In this document: in pieces, positions 48,978 to 60,842 of the stretch
How the letters are laid out: each line of letters starts with the position of its first letter
Position numbering within the stretch: position 1 is the stretch's first letter
Origin: Ochotona curzoniae
Lineage: Eukaryota > Chordata > Mammalia > Lagomorpha > Ochotonidae
Assembly: GCF_017591425.1 (NCBI RefSeq)
Contig: NW_024467119.1
Span: forward strand, 26,757,001 to 26,821,000
Reading direction: 5' to 3'
Length of the DNA: 64,000 nucleotides
Notes under the pieces: generated by a model
Databases searched by the model: none
What the model was told of the DNA's origin: nothing
Seen by the model: the letters and a program-made list of their open reading frames with translations, nothing else
Program-made: the position numbers and the translations under genes

Positions 48978-49314
48978 TTTTTTTTTAAAGATTTATTTAT
49001 TTTTATTGCAAAGTCAGATATACAGAGAGGAGAAGAAACATAGAGGAAGATATTCTGTCTGATGATTCACTCCCTAAATGACCACAACGGTTGGTGCTGT
49101 GCCAATCTGAAGCCAGGAGCCAGGAACTTCTTCCAGGTCTCCCACGTGGACGCAATATCCCAAGGCTTTGGTCCATTCTCAACTGCTTTCCCAGGCCACA
49201 GGCAGGGAGCTGGATTGGAAATGGGGCTGCTGGGATTAGAACTGGCATGCATATGGGATCCCAGCAGGTTCAAGGCGAGGACTTTAGCCGCTAGGCCACT
49301 GTGCTGGGCCCCAG
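48978..49314 (-). mobile_element. CSINE with exact 12-base target-site duplication
   Basis: Full-length antisense copy. 'gttatatcttct' occurs at 48966-48977 and 49315-49326. Confidence 0.96.
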
Positions 49315-49326
49315 GTTATATCTTCT

Positions 49327-49989
49327 AAGGCACACTTTCACAAAAGCATAATGAGGACAGCAGCTCTATGTTCTCAGTGCCTATTGTGAGACAAAAATAC
49401 ACATTTTTGAGTGGAAGTCAGGCTGCAGTGATTATAGATTCCAATCCTCAGATGTGTCAGGACAGAAGTTCTCTCCCTGTCACGCACATTGCAGCTCCTG
49501 GTCTCAGGTGCTTTCCTCTCTCTGGTGACCCAGGAGTGTGGGTCCCTGCTTGGCGGCGATGTGTTTGAACAGACACCAGAGTGTGGGGATTGTGTCTTGT
49601 GGAAGCACATAACTGTTTAATTCCCTTTAAGTGACACCTGGGTTTTCTGCTTGTTCATCATGGGCCAAGGCAAGTCAGATGGCCCTAACACAACCAAGAG
49701 GAAGCTGGGAAATGTAGAGGAGCTCATGGATATTTGTGGGGCATGGTTTTTGCCACGAGCAAAAACACAGAAATCATAGTTTGTTAACTGACAGCTCTGA
49801 AATTATTTTGGCTACATGTGGGTCTTATAGCAATGTTTGCACTTGCTTGCAGTGGCACTATGCTTAGAAATTAGGTCAACTTTTGTCAAACTGCTAATTA
49901 ACTTTTTGTCTTTAAACGTTCTATAGCTTTTCAGTATCAGTGATGATAATTAAAGATAAACAGATTTTTCTTAGAAGTTTGTAACATGC
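49327..49989. other. noncoding intron sequence
   Basis: A GC-richer patch at 49400-49620. No recognisable element. Confidence 0.4.
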
Positions 49990-50115
49990 TGAGAGTTGTA
50001 CATAGATTATCTTAATTAACATGACTAATCAGAAGTAAGTCATTATCTTCATTTCATAAATAAATAAGCCAAAACTTTATATAAAGAACTTGCCCAATAT
50101 CTCATAGAGAGGTTT
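49990..50115 (-). mobile_element. MIR
   Basis: 'cattatcttcatttcataaataaataagccaaaactttatataaagaacttgcccaatatctca' is the antisense MIR core. Confidence 0.75.
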
Positions 50116-51139
50116 CTGTTATCTTTTAAATGATACAGTTACATAGACTCTGGGATTTCTCATCTCCCTCTCCAAGTTCCCTTCCTGCCCCCCACCCAAT
50201 AATTTCCCTTCTAATATTACCGACATCGTAGGCATGGACATTGTGGGCATGCACAATGTCGAAGAGTGCAGCATCCTGTTAGGATATTTCATCTGTTTCA
50301 CTAGGAGTCCATCTTTGGTCTGGCACGGCAAGTTTTTTAAGCCAGACTGATGAAAAGGTGATTTTTAACTTTCTGCTGAAAAATTTGGTATAAGTTTTCT
50401 CTTTTGCAAAATCAGAGTTCAGGTTCCTACAATCAGTGATTTTTCTGGATGCAATACAGTGTTTGATATTAATAGCTTGGTGTTTCATGGGTATGCAAGC
50501 AGTACTGGTTTTCTTTGTTTCTGCATAAACAGCAGGCAGGCACAAGCTCTAACACTACTTACTGTTTTAGGTTTCTTTCATATAATTGAAAATGATGATT
50601 AAACATAACTTAAGGTCAAGTTTTTGCTGTATGATTGATCTGTTATAAGCCATTGGTTTCACAGAGTAATAGCATCTCTGTCAAGGGAAATGTAATCCTC
50701 TTCAGAGAGTGACACTTTAAGAAACAGGGTGTGGGAAATGTGCCCCACACAGAACAAAATCTGATCCCAAGTGACATTAGCTATTATTGTTTCAGATCTC
50801 TCTCTTTGAAACTCCTCTGCAAATAATTTGATTCGGATATAAAATGAATTGAGCATGCATCTTTGTGCCACAGCAAACAGAGCAACTGGCCCTTGTTTCT
50901 GCTGACTTTACACAACAGTTTTGAAAGTGGTTATCGTGAAGCAATTCTGTTGGCTGGTCATAACTTTGAGAATAAATACTTCAATACCATTTCTGTCAAA
51001 AACAGGATCACAGCTTTTGACAGATGGGTTTTGGTATCCAAATAGCAAAAATAATGGAATTTCAAATAGGTTGACTTATTTCCTGGAGGTGACTTTTGTC
51101 CCTAATTCATCTTATATTTCCTATGGAAACAGACCAATT
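50116..51139. other. noncoding intron sequence with a short palindrome
   Basis: Contains the hairpin-capable GACATTGTG...CACAATGTC at 50237-50260. Otherwise nothing recognised. Confidence 0.5.
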
Positions 51140-51215
51140 TTATATTACAGCACCTTCAATAACACGTAACACGCAGTAGGTGCTCAATAACTATTTAACA
51201 ACTGAATAGAATTTA
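51140..51215 (+). mobile_element. MIR/L2-type 3' end
   Basis: 'acgcagtaggtgctcaataactatttaac' is the conserved 'tagtaggtgctcaataaatatttg' terminus. Confidence 0.75.
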
Positions 51216-51489
51216 GCCTTTTAAGCTTCGTGGAAGGTGTACAAATCCATCACCAACACAGGATTGTCAGTTTTAACCTTGAATGTACCATTGCTTGTGA
51301 GTTCCACCTCTATGCTGAAACAGCTGATAAATGAAAAGTATATAGAGGAAGTCATATTATTAATTCATTACTCTGTATTTTCTATGCTTTTTAAACTGTA
51401 GCTGAAATTATCATGAGAAAACTACATCAATTTTCTAAATTATTTTAACCAAACTGGAACATGACTTAGTCAAAAAACAATACATGTTT

Positions 51490-51612
51490 TAAAGTTGGAT
51501 AATCTGTACTTTATGGCTTTTCGTATCACCAACTACTAGTTGTACTATTTTGAGCCAATTAATAGCTTGGCATTCCACTTTCCTTATCTAGAATACAGAA
51601 TACATATAAAGG
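51490..51612 (+). mobile_element. MIR
   Basis: 'accaactactagttgtactattttgagccaattaatagc' and 'cactttccttatctagaata' match the MIR core in order. Confidence 0.65.
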
Positions 51613-51967
51613 AGGTAAGCGTTACTACTGGCTCATCTTTCCCCACTCTTGGATTATATAGGAAATCGCAAAAAACATACCTCTGTGTCTTTGACTAATA
51701 TCTATGGCATATAGGTTTATTCCAGGTTTATTGAACTATCAAATATATCCTCTTTAAATTCAATGCTAGGGAAAATTTCCTTTCTGTGAATTTATGAAAT
51801 ATTTTTATAAATTTAGTCAAAACTTGACACTCACTGTAGTTTTGTTGTAATTTTTTTTCCCCTTTGGCTTTCTAGAAGCATGCACTTAGTTTTACACTCA
51901 ATCCACTAAATATTCACAACTTAATTCTGGTAAAACTGTTGCCTGCCAGCCTTCTTTGTTTAACACT

Positions 51968-52295
51968 TTTTCTTTTTTTTGTAATATTTATTTTTATTAG
52001 AAAGATTTATGGACAGAAGGAGAGACAGAGAGAAAGATCTTCCATCTGCTAATTCACTCCCCAAATGGCTGCAACAACCAGAGTTGAGTTGATCTAAAGT
52101 TAAGAACCAAAAGCCTCTTTTGGGTCTTCCACATCGGTGTAGAGTCCCAATACTTTGGACCATCCTCTGCAGCTTTCTCCCTGGCCACAAACAGGGGGCT
52201 GGATTGAAAATGGGCCAGCTGGGACATAAACCGCCATCTGGGTGCTTAGCACTTGCAAGGGGAGTATTAGTCAGTTGAGCCATTGTGCCGGGCCC
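51968..52295 (-). mobile_element. CSINE, full length
   Basis: 'taatatttatttttattagaaagatttatgg' to 'gttgagccattgtgccgggccc'. Confidence 0.93.
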
Positions 52296-53079
52296 TTCAC
52301 ATTTATTCTTAAAACTCAATTTGAAGATTTATTTTTTCTGTATCTCTTATAGGGAGCTATAGAAATACTTTATGGAACCATACTGGACCTAAATTATAAA
52401 TGAATGAAAAAATAAATTCGTTTGTTCAAGGTATCAGAGCTGTTAGATGCAGAACTAATCCTAGCCCACTGCTATTTTCAGTAATATCACTCAAAAGAAG
52501 CTAAGAAAGCTTAACCCCTGCAAACTCTTAAGCATCAAGGTTTCCTGCTGAGAAACTGACTTGCTTTAACATGGGCCTGCTGTTTGAGAATGAAAATGAA
52601 GGTGGAGTGCTTCTAAAGATGGGTTATTATCTTTGAGAAAAGTGCAGTCAGGCTCTGGTACATGCAGGTTAAGAATAATCATGTGGGGTATTTTTTCTAC
52701 CCAAAATTCCCTCCGTAGGCCAGTGATAAATGGATGCTGGGAAGTCTTTGCCTGAGGCCTTTGTTGCAGATCACAGCACTCAGGCCTTGGACAGAGCAGG
52801 TTATGCTCACCTTTCCTTCCTGCCTACCACAATGTCTGTGGTCCACAGTGATCTAGCTTGTTTTGGTAGATGGAGCATGGGCAGGAAATAAGTTCACTGT
52901 GAATTTTCACAAACGAAATTTGATTACCAACTAATAGCTGTTGAATAATTTCAATGTAAAGTTAATGTTCAATGGATAATGACATGTAAAAGCAGTTTGA
53001 GTCAGCAGAGTAGATGGTTGTAAAAACTAGGGTTATTGGAGCCCTACTAACCTTCAAAAGGTCTCACGATTTGCCATTT
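52296..53079. other. noncoding intron sequence
   Basis: Nothing recognisable. Confidence 0.4.
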
Positions 53080-53390
53080 CTTTAAAGATCCATTTGTTTT
53101 CATTTGAAAGGCAGATTTAGAGAGAGAGGAGATTGGAGAGAGAAGGTCCTCCCTCTGCAGGTTTGCTTCTTGAATGTCCACAAAAGACAGAGCTGAGACG
53201 ATCTGAACCTGGGGGTCAGGAGCTCCTTCCGGGTCACCCACGTGGCAGCAGAGTCCCAAGGCCTAAGGCCATACTTCGCTGTTTTCCTAGGCCATAAGCA
53301 GGAGCAGGATGGGAGCTGGAGCAGCTGGGATGCGAGCTGGTGCCTCAGCACACAGAGGAGTAGTGTGCTGCACTGTCACTTCTACCCCGG
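53080..53390 (-). mobile_element. CSINE, older copy
   Basis: 'aagatccatttgttttcatttgaaaggcagatttagagag' to 'gtagtgtgctgcactgtcacttctaccccg'. Confidence 0.88.
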
Positions 53391-53405
53391 TGATTTCCAA
53401 TTTTT

Positions 53406-53720
53406 TTTTTCTAAAGATGTACTTATTTTTATTGCAAAGTCAGATATACAGAGAGGAAGATCTGTTGATTCACTCTCCAAGTGGTCACAATGGCCAGAGC
53501 TGAGCCAAACTGAAGCCAGAAGCTAGGAGCCAGGAACTTCTTCCGAATCTCCCACGCAGATGCAGGATCCCAAGCCTTTGGGGCATCCTCTACTGCTTTC
53601 CCAGGCCACAAGCAGGAAGCTGGATGGGAAGCAGGCTGCTGAAATATGAACTGGCACCCATATGGGATTCTGGCGTATGCTGAGTGAAGACTTTAGCCCC
53701 TAGGCTACAGCGCTGGGCCC
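53406..53720 (-). mobile_element. CSINE, left arm of a close inverted pair
   Basis: Starts near 'tctaaagatgtacttatttttattgcaaagtcag' and ends 'ctaggctacagcgctgggccc'. Near-identical direct repeats 'tgatttccaattttt' (53391-53405) and 'tgatttctaattttt' (53722-53736) are its target-site duplication. Confidence 0.95.
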
Positions 53721-53749
53721 ATGATTTCTAATTTTTAAAAACATGCAAT

Positions 53750-54092
53750 GCTGGGCCCAAAGCGATAGCCTAGTGGCTAAGTGCTTGCCTTGCTTGCACC
53801 AGGATCCCATATGGGTGTTGGTTTGTGTTCCAGCTGTTCCACTTCCCATCCTGCTCCCTACTTGTTGCCTGGGAGGTAGTAGAGGATGGCTCAGAGTCTG
53901 GGGACCTTGAACCTGCATAGGCGACCAGGAGGAGGCTCCTGCCTTCTGACTTTGTACTGGTTTGGCTCCAGCCATTGCTGCTGCTCGGAGAAGTATCCAG
54001 TGGATGGAAGGTGTTTCTAACTCTGATTCTCCTTCCTTCTCTCTGTGTATCTGACTTTCCAATAAAAATAAGTGAACCTTTTATTTAAAAAA
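53750..54092 (+). mobile_element. CSINE, right arm of a close inverted pair
   Basis: Sense copy from 'gctgggcccaaagcgatagcctagtgg' to 'ccaataaaaataagtgaacc' and an A-rich end. Its head lies about 30 bases from the head of the opposing copy. Confidence 0.95.
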
Positions 54093-54459
54093 GTACTATT
54101 CCTTCCTAATTATTCTTAATCAGCACATTGATTTTCTTTACTTTCCATTTTGATAAACATTTATAAGTCTATAAATCCTTACGAATTTCAAATATTCTTC
54201 CCAAATTGTGTACACACACCCACACAATTTTCAAAATTCATCTTCAGAAACTGAGAAGAACGTTGGTCGGGCACCGTACCGAACCAAGCAGATGGGAGAA
54301 TCCGTCTGCGGAGCATCTGGGTCCTGAAGGTGGTGACTGTCTTAGGAGGGTCACCAGGACTTCAGTGTTAGCATCAGCATCCCTTGTTTACTTGGTCTGC
54401 ATTGCCTCCTCAGCTGTCTTTGAAAGGAGATTTCTCGTACGTTCTAACTGGGCTCTAGC

Positions 54460-54600
54460 TTAGCGGCTCTCAAGATACAGACCTGTTTGATATGCTGTTT
54501 TAGGGCCCTTCCTCTGCTCCCACTGAGTCAGAAGCTTTGCAGGGGAGCTCAGAAACTCATGTTTTATCACTCCCTCAGCAGATTCTAATTCATGTTAAAA
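54460..54600 (+). mobile_element. possible MER5-type hAT relic
   Basis: 'agcggctctcaagatacag' and 'cagcagattctaattcatgtt' recall MER5 landmarks; weak. Confidence 0.4.
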
Positions 54601-55810
54601 TCCTGCTGAAATTTCAGAAGTTCTCTCCTCAACCTATTGCACAACCATGACCTCTCCACATCTATATTTGAATTTTTCCTGCTTAAGTGCCAACTATCAG
54701 TTAACTTGAACTCAGAAATTCAGATTGAAGTAATTTTAGTATTAATAATATTTTTTATAATATGCATGTTGTATATAGACAAATTTATATTTACATGACA
54801 CAGTTGTGACAAGAAGGATTCCATAGAAATTGAAGTATAAATTACATTGTTAAATGTTAAATATGCTCTAAACTTTTCAAAAAATTTAGACTTGAAAGTT
54901 TTGGGTACACACAGGAACTGGGGCAAGTGCAGATGCTTCAACACAGCATATTTACCTTCCAAATTTTGGTTATGATATCAGTACCAGAAAATCCCCCTGC
55001 TATTTCCATGTCTTATTGTTTACCTAATCCTGAAAATGCATTTTTGCTGATCATTTAAGATCCATTTAAGAATGTGTCTTCTAATATTTAGATTTCACCA
55101 GACACAAAAACTAGGTATAAAGAAGATATTTGAAATGCATGTGTGGGTGGGATGAATTTGCAAATCTTTTAGTGATGATTTTTAAAAGTCTTATTGTGAG
55201 AATTTTTATGTTCGGGAATGGAGGAAAAAAAGATTACTGAATAAGTTTTATTTTAGCAAATGTCCCCTCCAAAAATTTCACTTAGAAAATTTGTATTGTC
55301 TCTGGAAACTCTTTTATTGCTAAAATTGATGTTTAAGCCCTGTGGTGTATGTAATTACTGTATCAAACATCATCACGCTCATATATAGCACTTTCATTAC
55401 ATGAAAAATCCCATTGCATGTACGAACTGAAAATGGTACTTGGCTCTTCTCAGAAGTTCGAGCATCTACTGAGATATGATTTTACTTGTCACAGCACTTG
55501 GCCACCTATTGACCTGTATAAATAGCAGAAACTTTCTTAGTTCTTGGAGACATTGAAGGTCTTTAAAACATTTAACTTTGAGCTTTTGGGTTATTTGTGT
55601 TCTGATTTTGACTCAGGTTTGCAGTTTATGCGTCTCATGAGAAATGAAATTTGTCAGTTAGCAGGTTCCAAAAGTGCTAATACAGACATGCAAATACAGA
55701 ACTGTTGCAAATACAGACATGTCATTTCTACCATGCAGCAACGTTTCCATGATTTCAGGCAGAGCTGTATTATATGTCTCAGTGTTTTTTGCCATCCCTC
55801 CGCTCCCATG
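54601..55810. other. AT-rich noncoding intron
   Basis: No recognisable element; a frame at 55544-55840 has no known match. Confidence 0.4.
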
Positions 55811-55992
55811 AGTGGTTCTCAACATGCATCTGAATTTTGAGAGGGTTGTTTATAACATAGATTACTGGCTTCCATTCCCAGAGTTCCTGATTCAACAAGT
55901 GTAGCTTATGGCTGAGAGTTTGCACGTGTATCACCTTTCCAGGTGATGGGATGCCAATTGATGCCCTAGGAAGTAGACCTTGGGGATGCTTG
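55811..55992 (+). mobile_element. MER5A-type DNA transposon
   Basis: 'agtggttctcaacatgcatctgaa', 'cccagagttcctgattcaacaagt', 'gagagtttgcacgtgta' and 'ccaggtgatgggatgcc' follow MER5A over nearly its full length. Confidence 0.85.
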
Positions 55993-57210
55993 TTCAGGGT
56001 GTACGTAGCATCTCTCTGGGAGCAAATCCTCAGATTCTCATTATAATTACCTGGGCAGCAAAAGAATTTACACAAACTCAGGATCTGTGCTGATACTTGC
56101 AGCTGAGTCCCTAGGGTGTTGTGGCCAGTGTTTGCATTTATTCTGTATTTCTAAAGTGTGTGTGTGTATTCCTAGTCATTCCAAGTGTGCACTCACATTT
56201 GTGAGCCAATAAGAAAGGAGGTCATGGATATTGTTTTTTGGGGGAAAACACAAATCAGGTGTTCCCTCCATTAGCAATTTTATACCTCTGACTTTTCTTC
56301 ATGTAGTTGCTTTGTACAAAGTAGTGGAATGAATTATTGACTATGAATGAATGCCAGCAGTTAGTTGCTGGCTCGTTTTTCCTCCCAGCATCTTCTCTTC
56401 ATTCCATTATTGAAGAGATTATTCATGTTCCAATTGCTTGCTTGCTTGGTGGTCTCCATTCTAGACAGAGACTTTATTTTTTTGGTTGGGTGAACAGTTA
56501 ATTTTTCCAGTGCCAGGCAACCTGTCAACATACTATGTACACCAGCTGTGTTTGTTGTGTTGAACTCTTGTAAATGTTAAGTAGAACATCTTTTAACATA
56601 AACCTGATAGGTAAGTGACATGTCATTAAACTCTCTGGGTTTATTTACGTATGAATTGAAATGTTGAAAGAGGAGGGCTAAAAGATTGGTTCACTTGCAA
56701 TAAGAGACGATGGCTAGGAAAGCCACAACCAAGCCCAAAGAGGTACAAATTGTTACTGTTTGAGGGGAAGCTTGCTTAGGTACTAATGTTGAATCTGTAC
56801 ATGTCCACACCATTGTCTGAATTGTAAATTCTCCTGCTGCTTTTCCAAGTACATTTGTCATGCCATGGCTTTTAGCAGTCTCGTTTAATTTCCTGCTCTA
56901 TGCTCTGCAGACACTGCCTTGAATTCCAGTCCTTCAGTTATCACATTCACAGTTTACCTGAATGTTCAGTTTCCCACCCAGGTTAGATGATCCATGTTAT
57001 CCTTTGGGGTCAAAGGTTATGCCTTTGTTCTGACCACTGCTACAATCTGACCCAATCACAGGCAAGTCATACTTACATTTTTTTTAGCTTTTAGGAGTCT
57101 TGTGATACTTGCACAAGGCTTGTAGATCTTCCACTCATATTCACACTATTTTCTGCTTATTTCCTTTACATATGTTGTGTGGATCACATGGAGAGAACCA
57201 GGTTGTCTTT
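55993..57210. other. noncoding intron sequence
   Basis: No element recognised in 1.2 kb. Confidence 0.4.
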
Positions 57211-57540
57211 TTTTTTTAAAGACTTATTTTATTTGAAAGACAGAGTTACAGTGGAATGAAGAGGGAAAGAGAGGGAGAGAGAGAATTCTTCCATCTGTTG
57301 CTTCACTCTCAAAATGGTCAGAATGGCTGAGGCTGGGCCAGGCTGAAGCCAGGAGCCTGGAGCTTCTTTTTCATCTCCCCTGTGGGTACAGACTCTCAAG
57401 CGCTTAGGCCATCCTCTGGCTTTTCCCAGTTATGTTAGCAGGGCACTGGATCGGAAGTGGTGTGGCTGAGACTGGAACCAGTGATCATAACACGCTGGCA
57501 TTGCAGGTAGCAGTTCAGTCAGTGTGATGTAACATCAGCT
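57211..57540 (-). mobile_element. CSINE, older type
   Basis: 'aaagacttattttatttgaaagacagagttacag' to 'cagtgtgatgtaacatcagctctgc'. Confidence 0.88.
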
Positions 57541-58487
57541 CTGCAGGTTATCTTTTAATTTCAATTTTAAATTTAGAGATGAAATGTAAACGGTTTCTTG
57601 GAAAAATAATTTTGTGGCTAGTACAGAGAATCAGAATTCAAATAGGGTTACATTTACTTTCATGTTACATGACAATTAGATTTTCAGAAGAGTTAGAATG
57701 TGTCATAAAAACTTTCTTTGATTTAGCTTCTGTGCTCAAAGCATCAGCAGCGGACATTTCACCAATTAAGTCTTTTTTAGCATATTCAAAAATTGTGAGG
57801 TATGTGGGAAATTCTCATTATAAGGGAAAGCCTCATTCATTATAGGACAACCATGTCGTTTGATAAGGAAATAGATGGGAGACATGTCTCACATTCTTTA
57901 TTGCTCTGAAACATGACCACAAAATCCCTAACTGCCTCCAACGGGGTGATCCATTGCCTTAGAGTTACTCAATTTTCAATTCCCGATATCAAGAACAGAT
58001 CCATGGAAGTGTGGGTATATGTAATCTAAACAAAAGCTAAAAGTGAAATAGAGGATGCCTGCTGGGTTGATGTTCATCAGTGTGTACTATTAGAAATGGG
58101 CTGTATGAAATTCTGCAAAGTCACTTCTTATAGAATGCATGCTATTTGGAGCACAAGATATGATATGGGATAATTAATGAATAAATAATAATCATGGACA
58201 TTATATATGAACTAGTATTTTGGCTAAACATTTCTAAGATGGTTTTCAGTAATGAAATATCATTAATTGTTGATCTATTAATAATAAATAAAACTGCAAC
58301 AATGAGGTATTTAAATATAAAGTTTCAAAAAATAAAGTCTCATGAATTTTAGAATAGTACTAATTGGAACTAAACTTTCTAAATGCCTAATAGAGGATAA
58401 TGGCATTATGTTTTGCATTAATAAGAACACAGGAAATCAACACTGTTTAACTGAAATTTACCTAACTGAAACAGTTAAAACTGCATG
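57541..58487. other. AT-rich noncoding intron
   Basis: A frame at 57579-57845 shows no recognisable protein. No named repeat. Confidence 0.4.
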
Positions 58488-58755
58488 CTGGGGTCAGGCA
58501 TTTTGACACCATGGAAAGAAGCTTAGTGACTGGCTTGTATCCCCAGTTCAGAATGCCTAGTTTGAGTCCTGGCTCTTTGGTTTCTAAAATAACTTTGCGA
58601 TAATGTGCATCTTGGAAGGCAGAGATGATAACACGGATACTTAGATCCCTGCCAACCACGTGTGAGTTGTGGGTTCCTGTTCTGTGGAGTGAGCCAGAGG
58701 ATGGAAGAACTCCGCCCGCTTCTCCGTGTTTCAAATAAAATAAATATAAACAAAT
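58488..58755 (+). mobile_element. old CSINE-related SINE
   Basis: 'ttgtatccccagttcagaatgcctagtttgagtcctggc', 'ggatggaagaactccgcccg' and the 'caaataaaataaatataaac' tail. Confidence 0.75.
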
Positions 58756-59391
<636 letters not shown>

Positions 59392-59414
59392 TAAGTAGTA
59401 TGAAGTTAAGTTAC

Positions 59415-60150
59415 TTTTTTAAAAAAAGTATTGCTGTCCACAGTATATTTTTTCCAGGAACAGGGATTCATTCCTCCCCGACCCTTCCCTCCTCCCTATT
59501 TTCCCCTCCTGCCATTTTCTCCCATATTAGCACACTAGTGAAAATATTCCATGAGGACAAGTTACTAGTTGAGCTTTGTTGTCATTTAAACGTATCATGA
59601 CATGATAAACACAGGCAAAGGTAGAAAAATTAGTATTATATTTTAGAGGCGTATTTAAAGTTTCATTGGGAGACACACTTTTATTAGGAAGTAGGGAGTA
59701 GAGACTCATGCTGTACAGTACCGTTCTAGTATGCTAGTCTCCCTTGTACAGTTCATGTATAGAATTAATATACATACACACATATATATATTTATATATA
59801 AATGTATATACATCTTTCCATATTGGCCATCTTATATCAGAGAAAGCATATGATTTCTGTACTTTTGGGACTGGTTTACATTACTAAGCATAATGGTATC
59901 CAGAAAGGACTATTTTGTTGCAAATGGCAAACTTTCATTCTTTCTTATGGCCAAGAGGTATTCCATTGAGTAGATGAAATATATCACCATTTCTTTTTCC
60001 ATTCCTTGGTTGAAGGCATTTGGGTTGAGTCAATGTGTTTGCTACTGTGAATTGTGACACTGTAAGTACAGGGTTTCGGGTTGCTTTCTCATATGCATAT
60101 ATTCATTTGAATATATTCATTTGAATATATTCTAAGAAGTGGGATGGGAC
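59415..60150 (-). mobile_element. L1 3' fragment beside the MAPK10 donor
   Basis: Antisense L1 3' UTR: the C/T-rich 'ctccccgacccttccctcctccc' is the complement of a purine-rich 3' UTR tract. Then ORF2 C-terminal sequence, 'ctaagcataatggtatccag' and 'gttgctttctcatatgcatat'. It parallels the next L1 copy in order. Confidence 0.8.
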
Positions 60151-60842
60151 TTTTTTTTAAGGAAATGTGTTTACATGTAAAAAAAACGAACATTCAAAAC
60201 CAACCCAGTGGTGGGGGGAATCCCAGTGCCTATAAAACTGTATCACATAATAAAAAAAAAAACCAAAAAACCAACCCAGCGATAAAGAGTATGACCAGGG
60301 GAGAAAAATATATTTATGCTGAAGCAGAAATAAAATTAGGGGTATCACAGTTATTTATAAGCCATTAGCTGGCAATATGTGCATCTTGCCTTATGATATT
60401 CTTTTGTGATAAAAAAAAGAAAATCAGAAATAAAAAGAATCATAAATAAATCAAGAGAACCGCATAGAATCATGTTTTTAGCTATTGTTAATATTTTAAG
60501 AAAATTTTGTTTATGTTTTACAATAATAATGAGTGAATATTTTATAACAAAAAACAGCAAATAATGCCTAGCCTGATAAACAAGAAACGAATGTTATCTC
60601 AAATGTTCCTTTTAAAGTTCACTGTTTAAACTCGAGTTCTGGCTTATGATAAATGATATTTTTAAAAGGTTGGCTTGATGTTTCCAAAATCTTAAGATTT
60701 TTGACTCCTGAATAACTGTTCCTTTATAAAATTTTTCAGTGGTTCATTGAAATCATGACAAACTTACATCTAATTTAGCTTTTGAAAACATTTGCAAAAG
60801 TAAATATATCAGGTTATTTGATGAACATTTTTAATATAAACA
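60151..60842. other. AT-rich segment between two L1 fragments
   Basis: Many A-runs; 'ccaacccag' occurs twice (near 60200 and 60272). No element was identified. Confidence 0.4.

Noticed and set aside
49650..49740. 'atgggccaaggcaagtcag' as the start of a processed pseudogene
   Set aside because: The following codons match no protein I know and the frame closes quickly.
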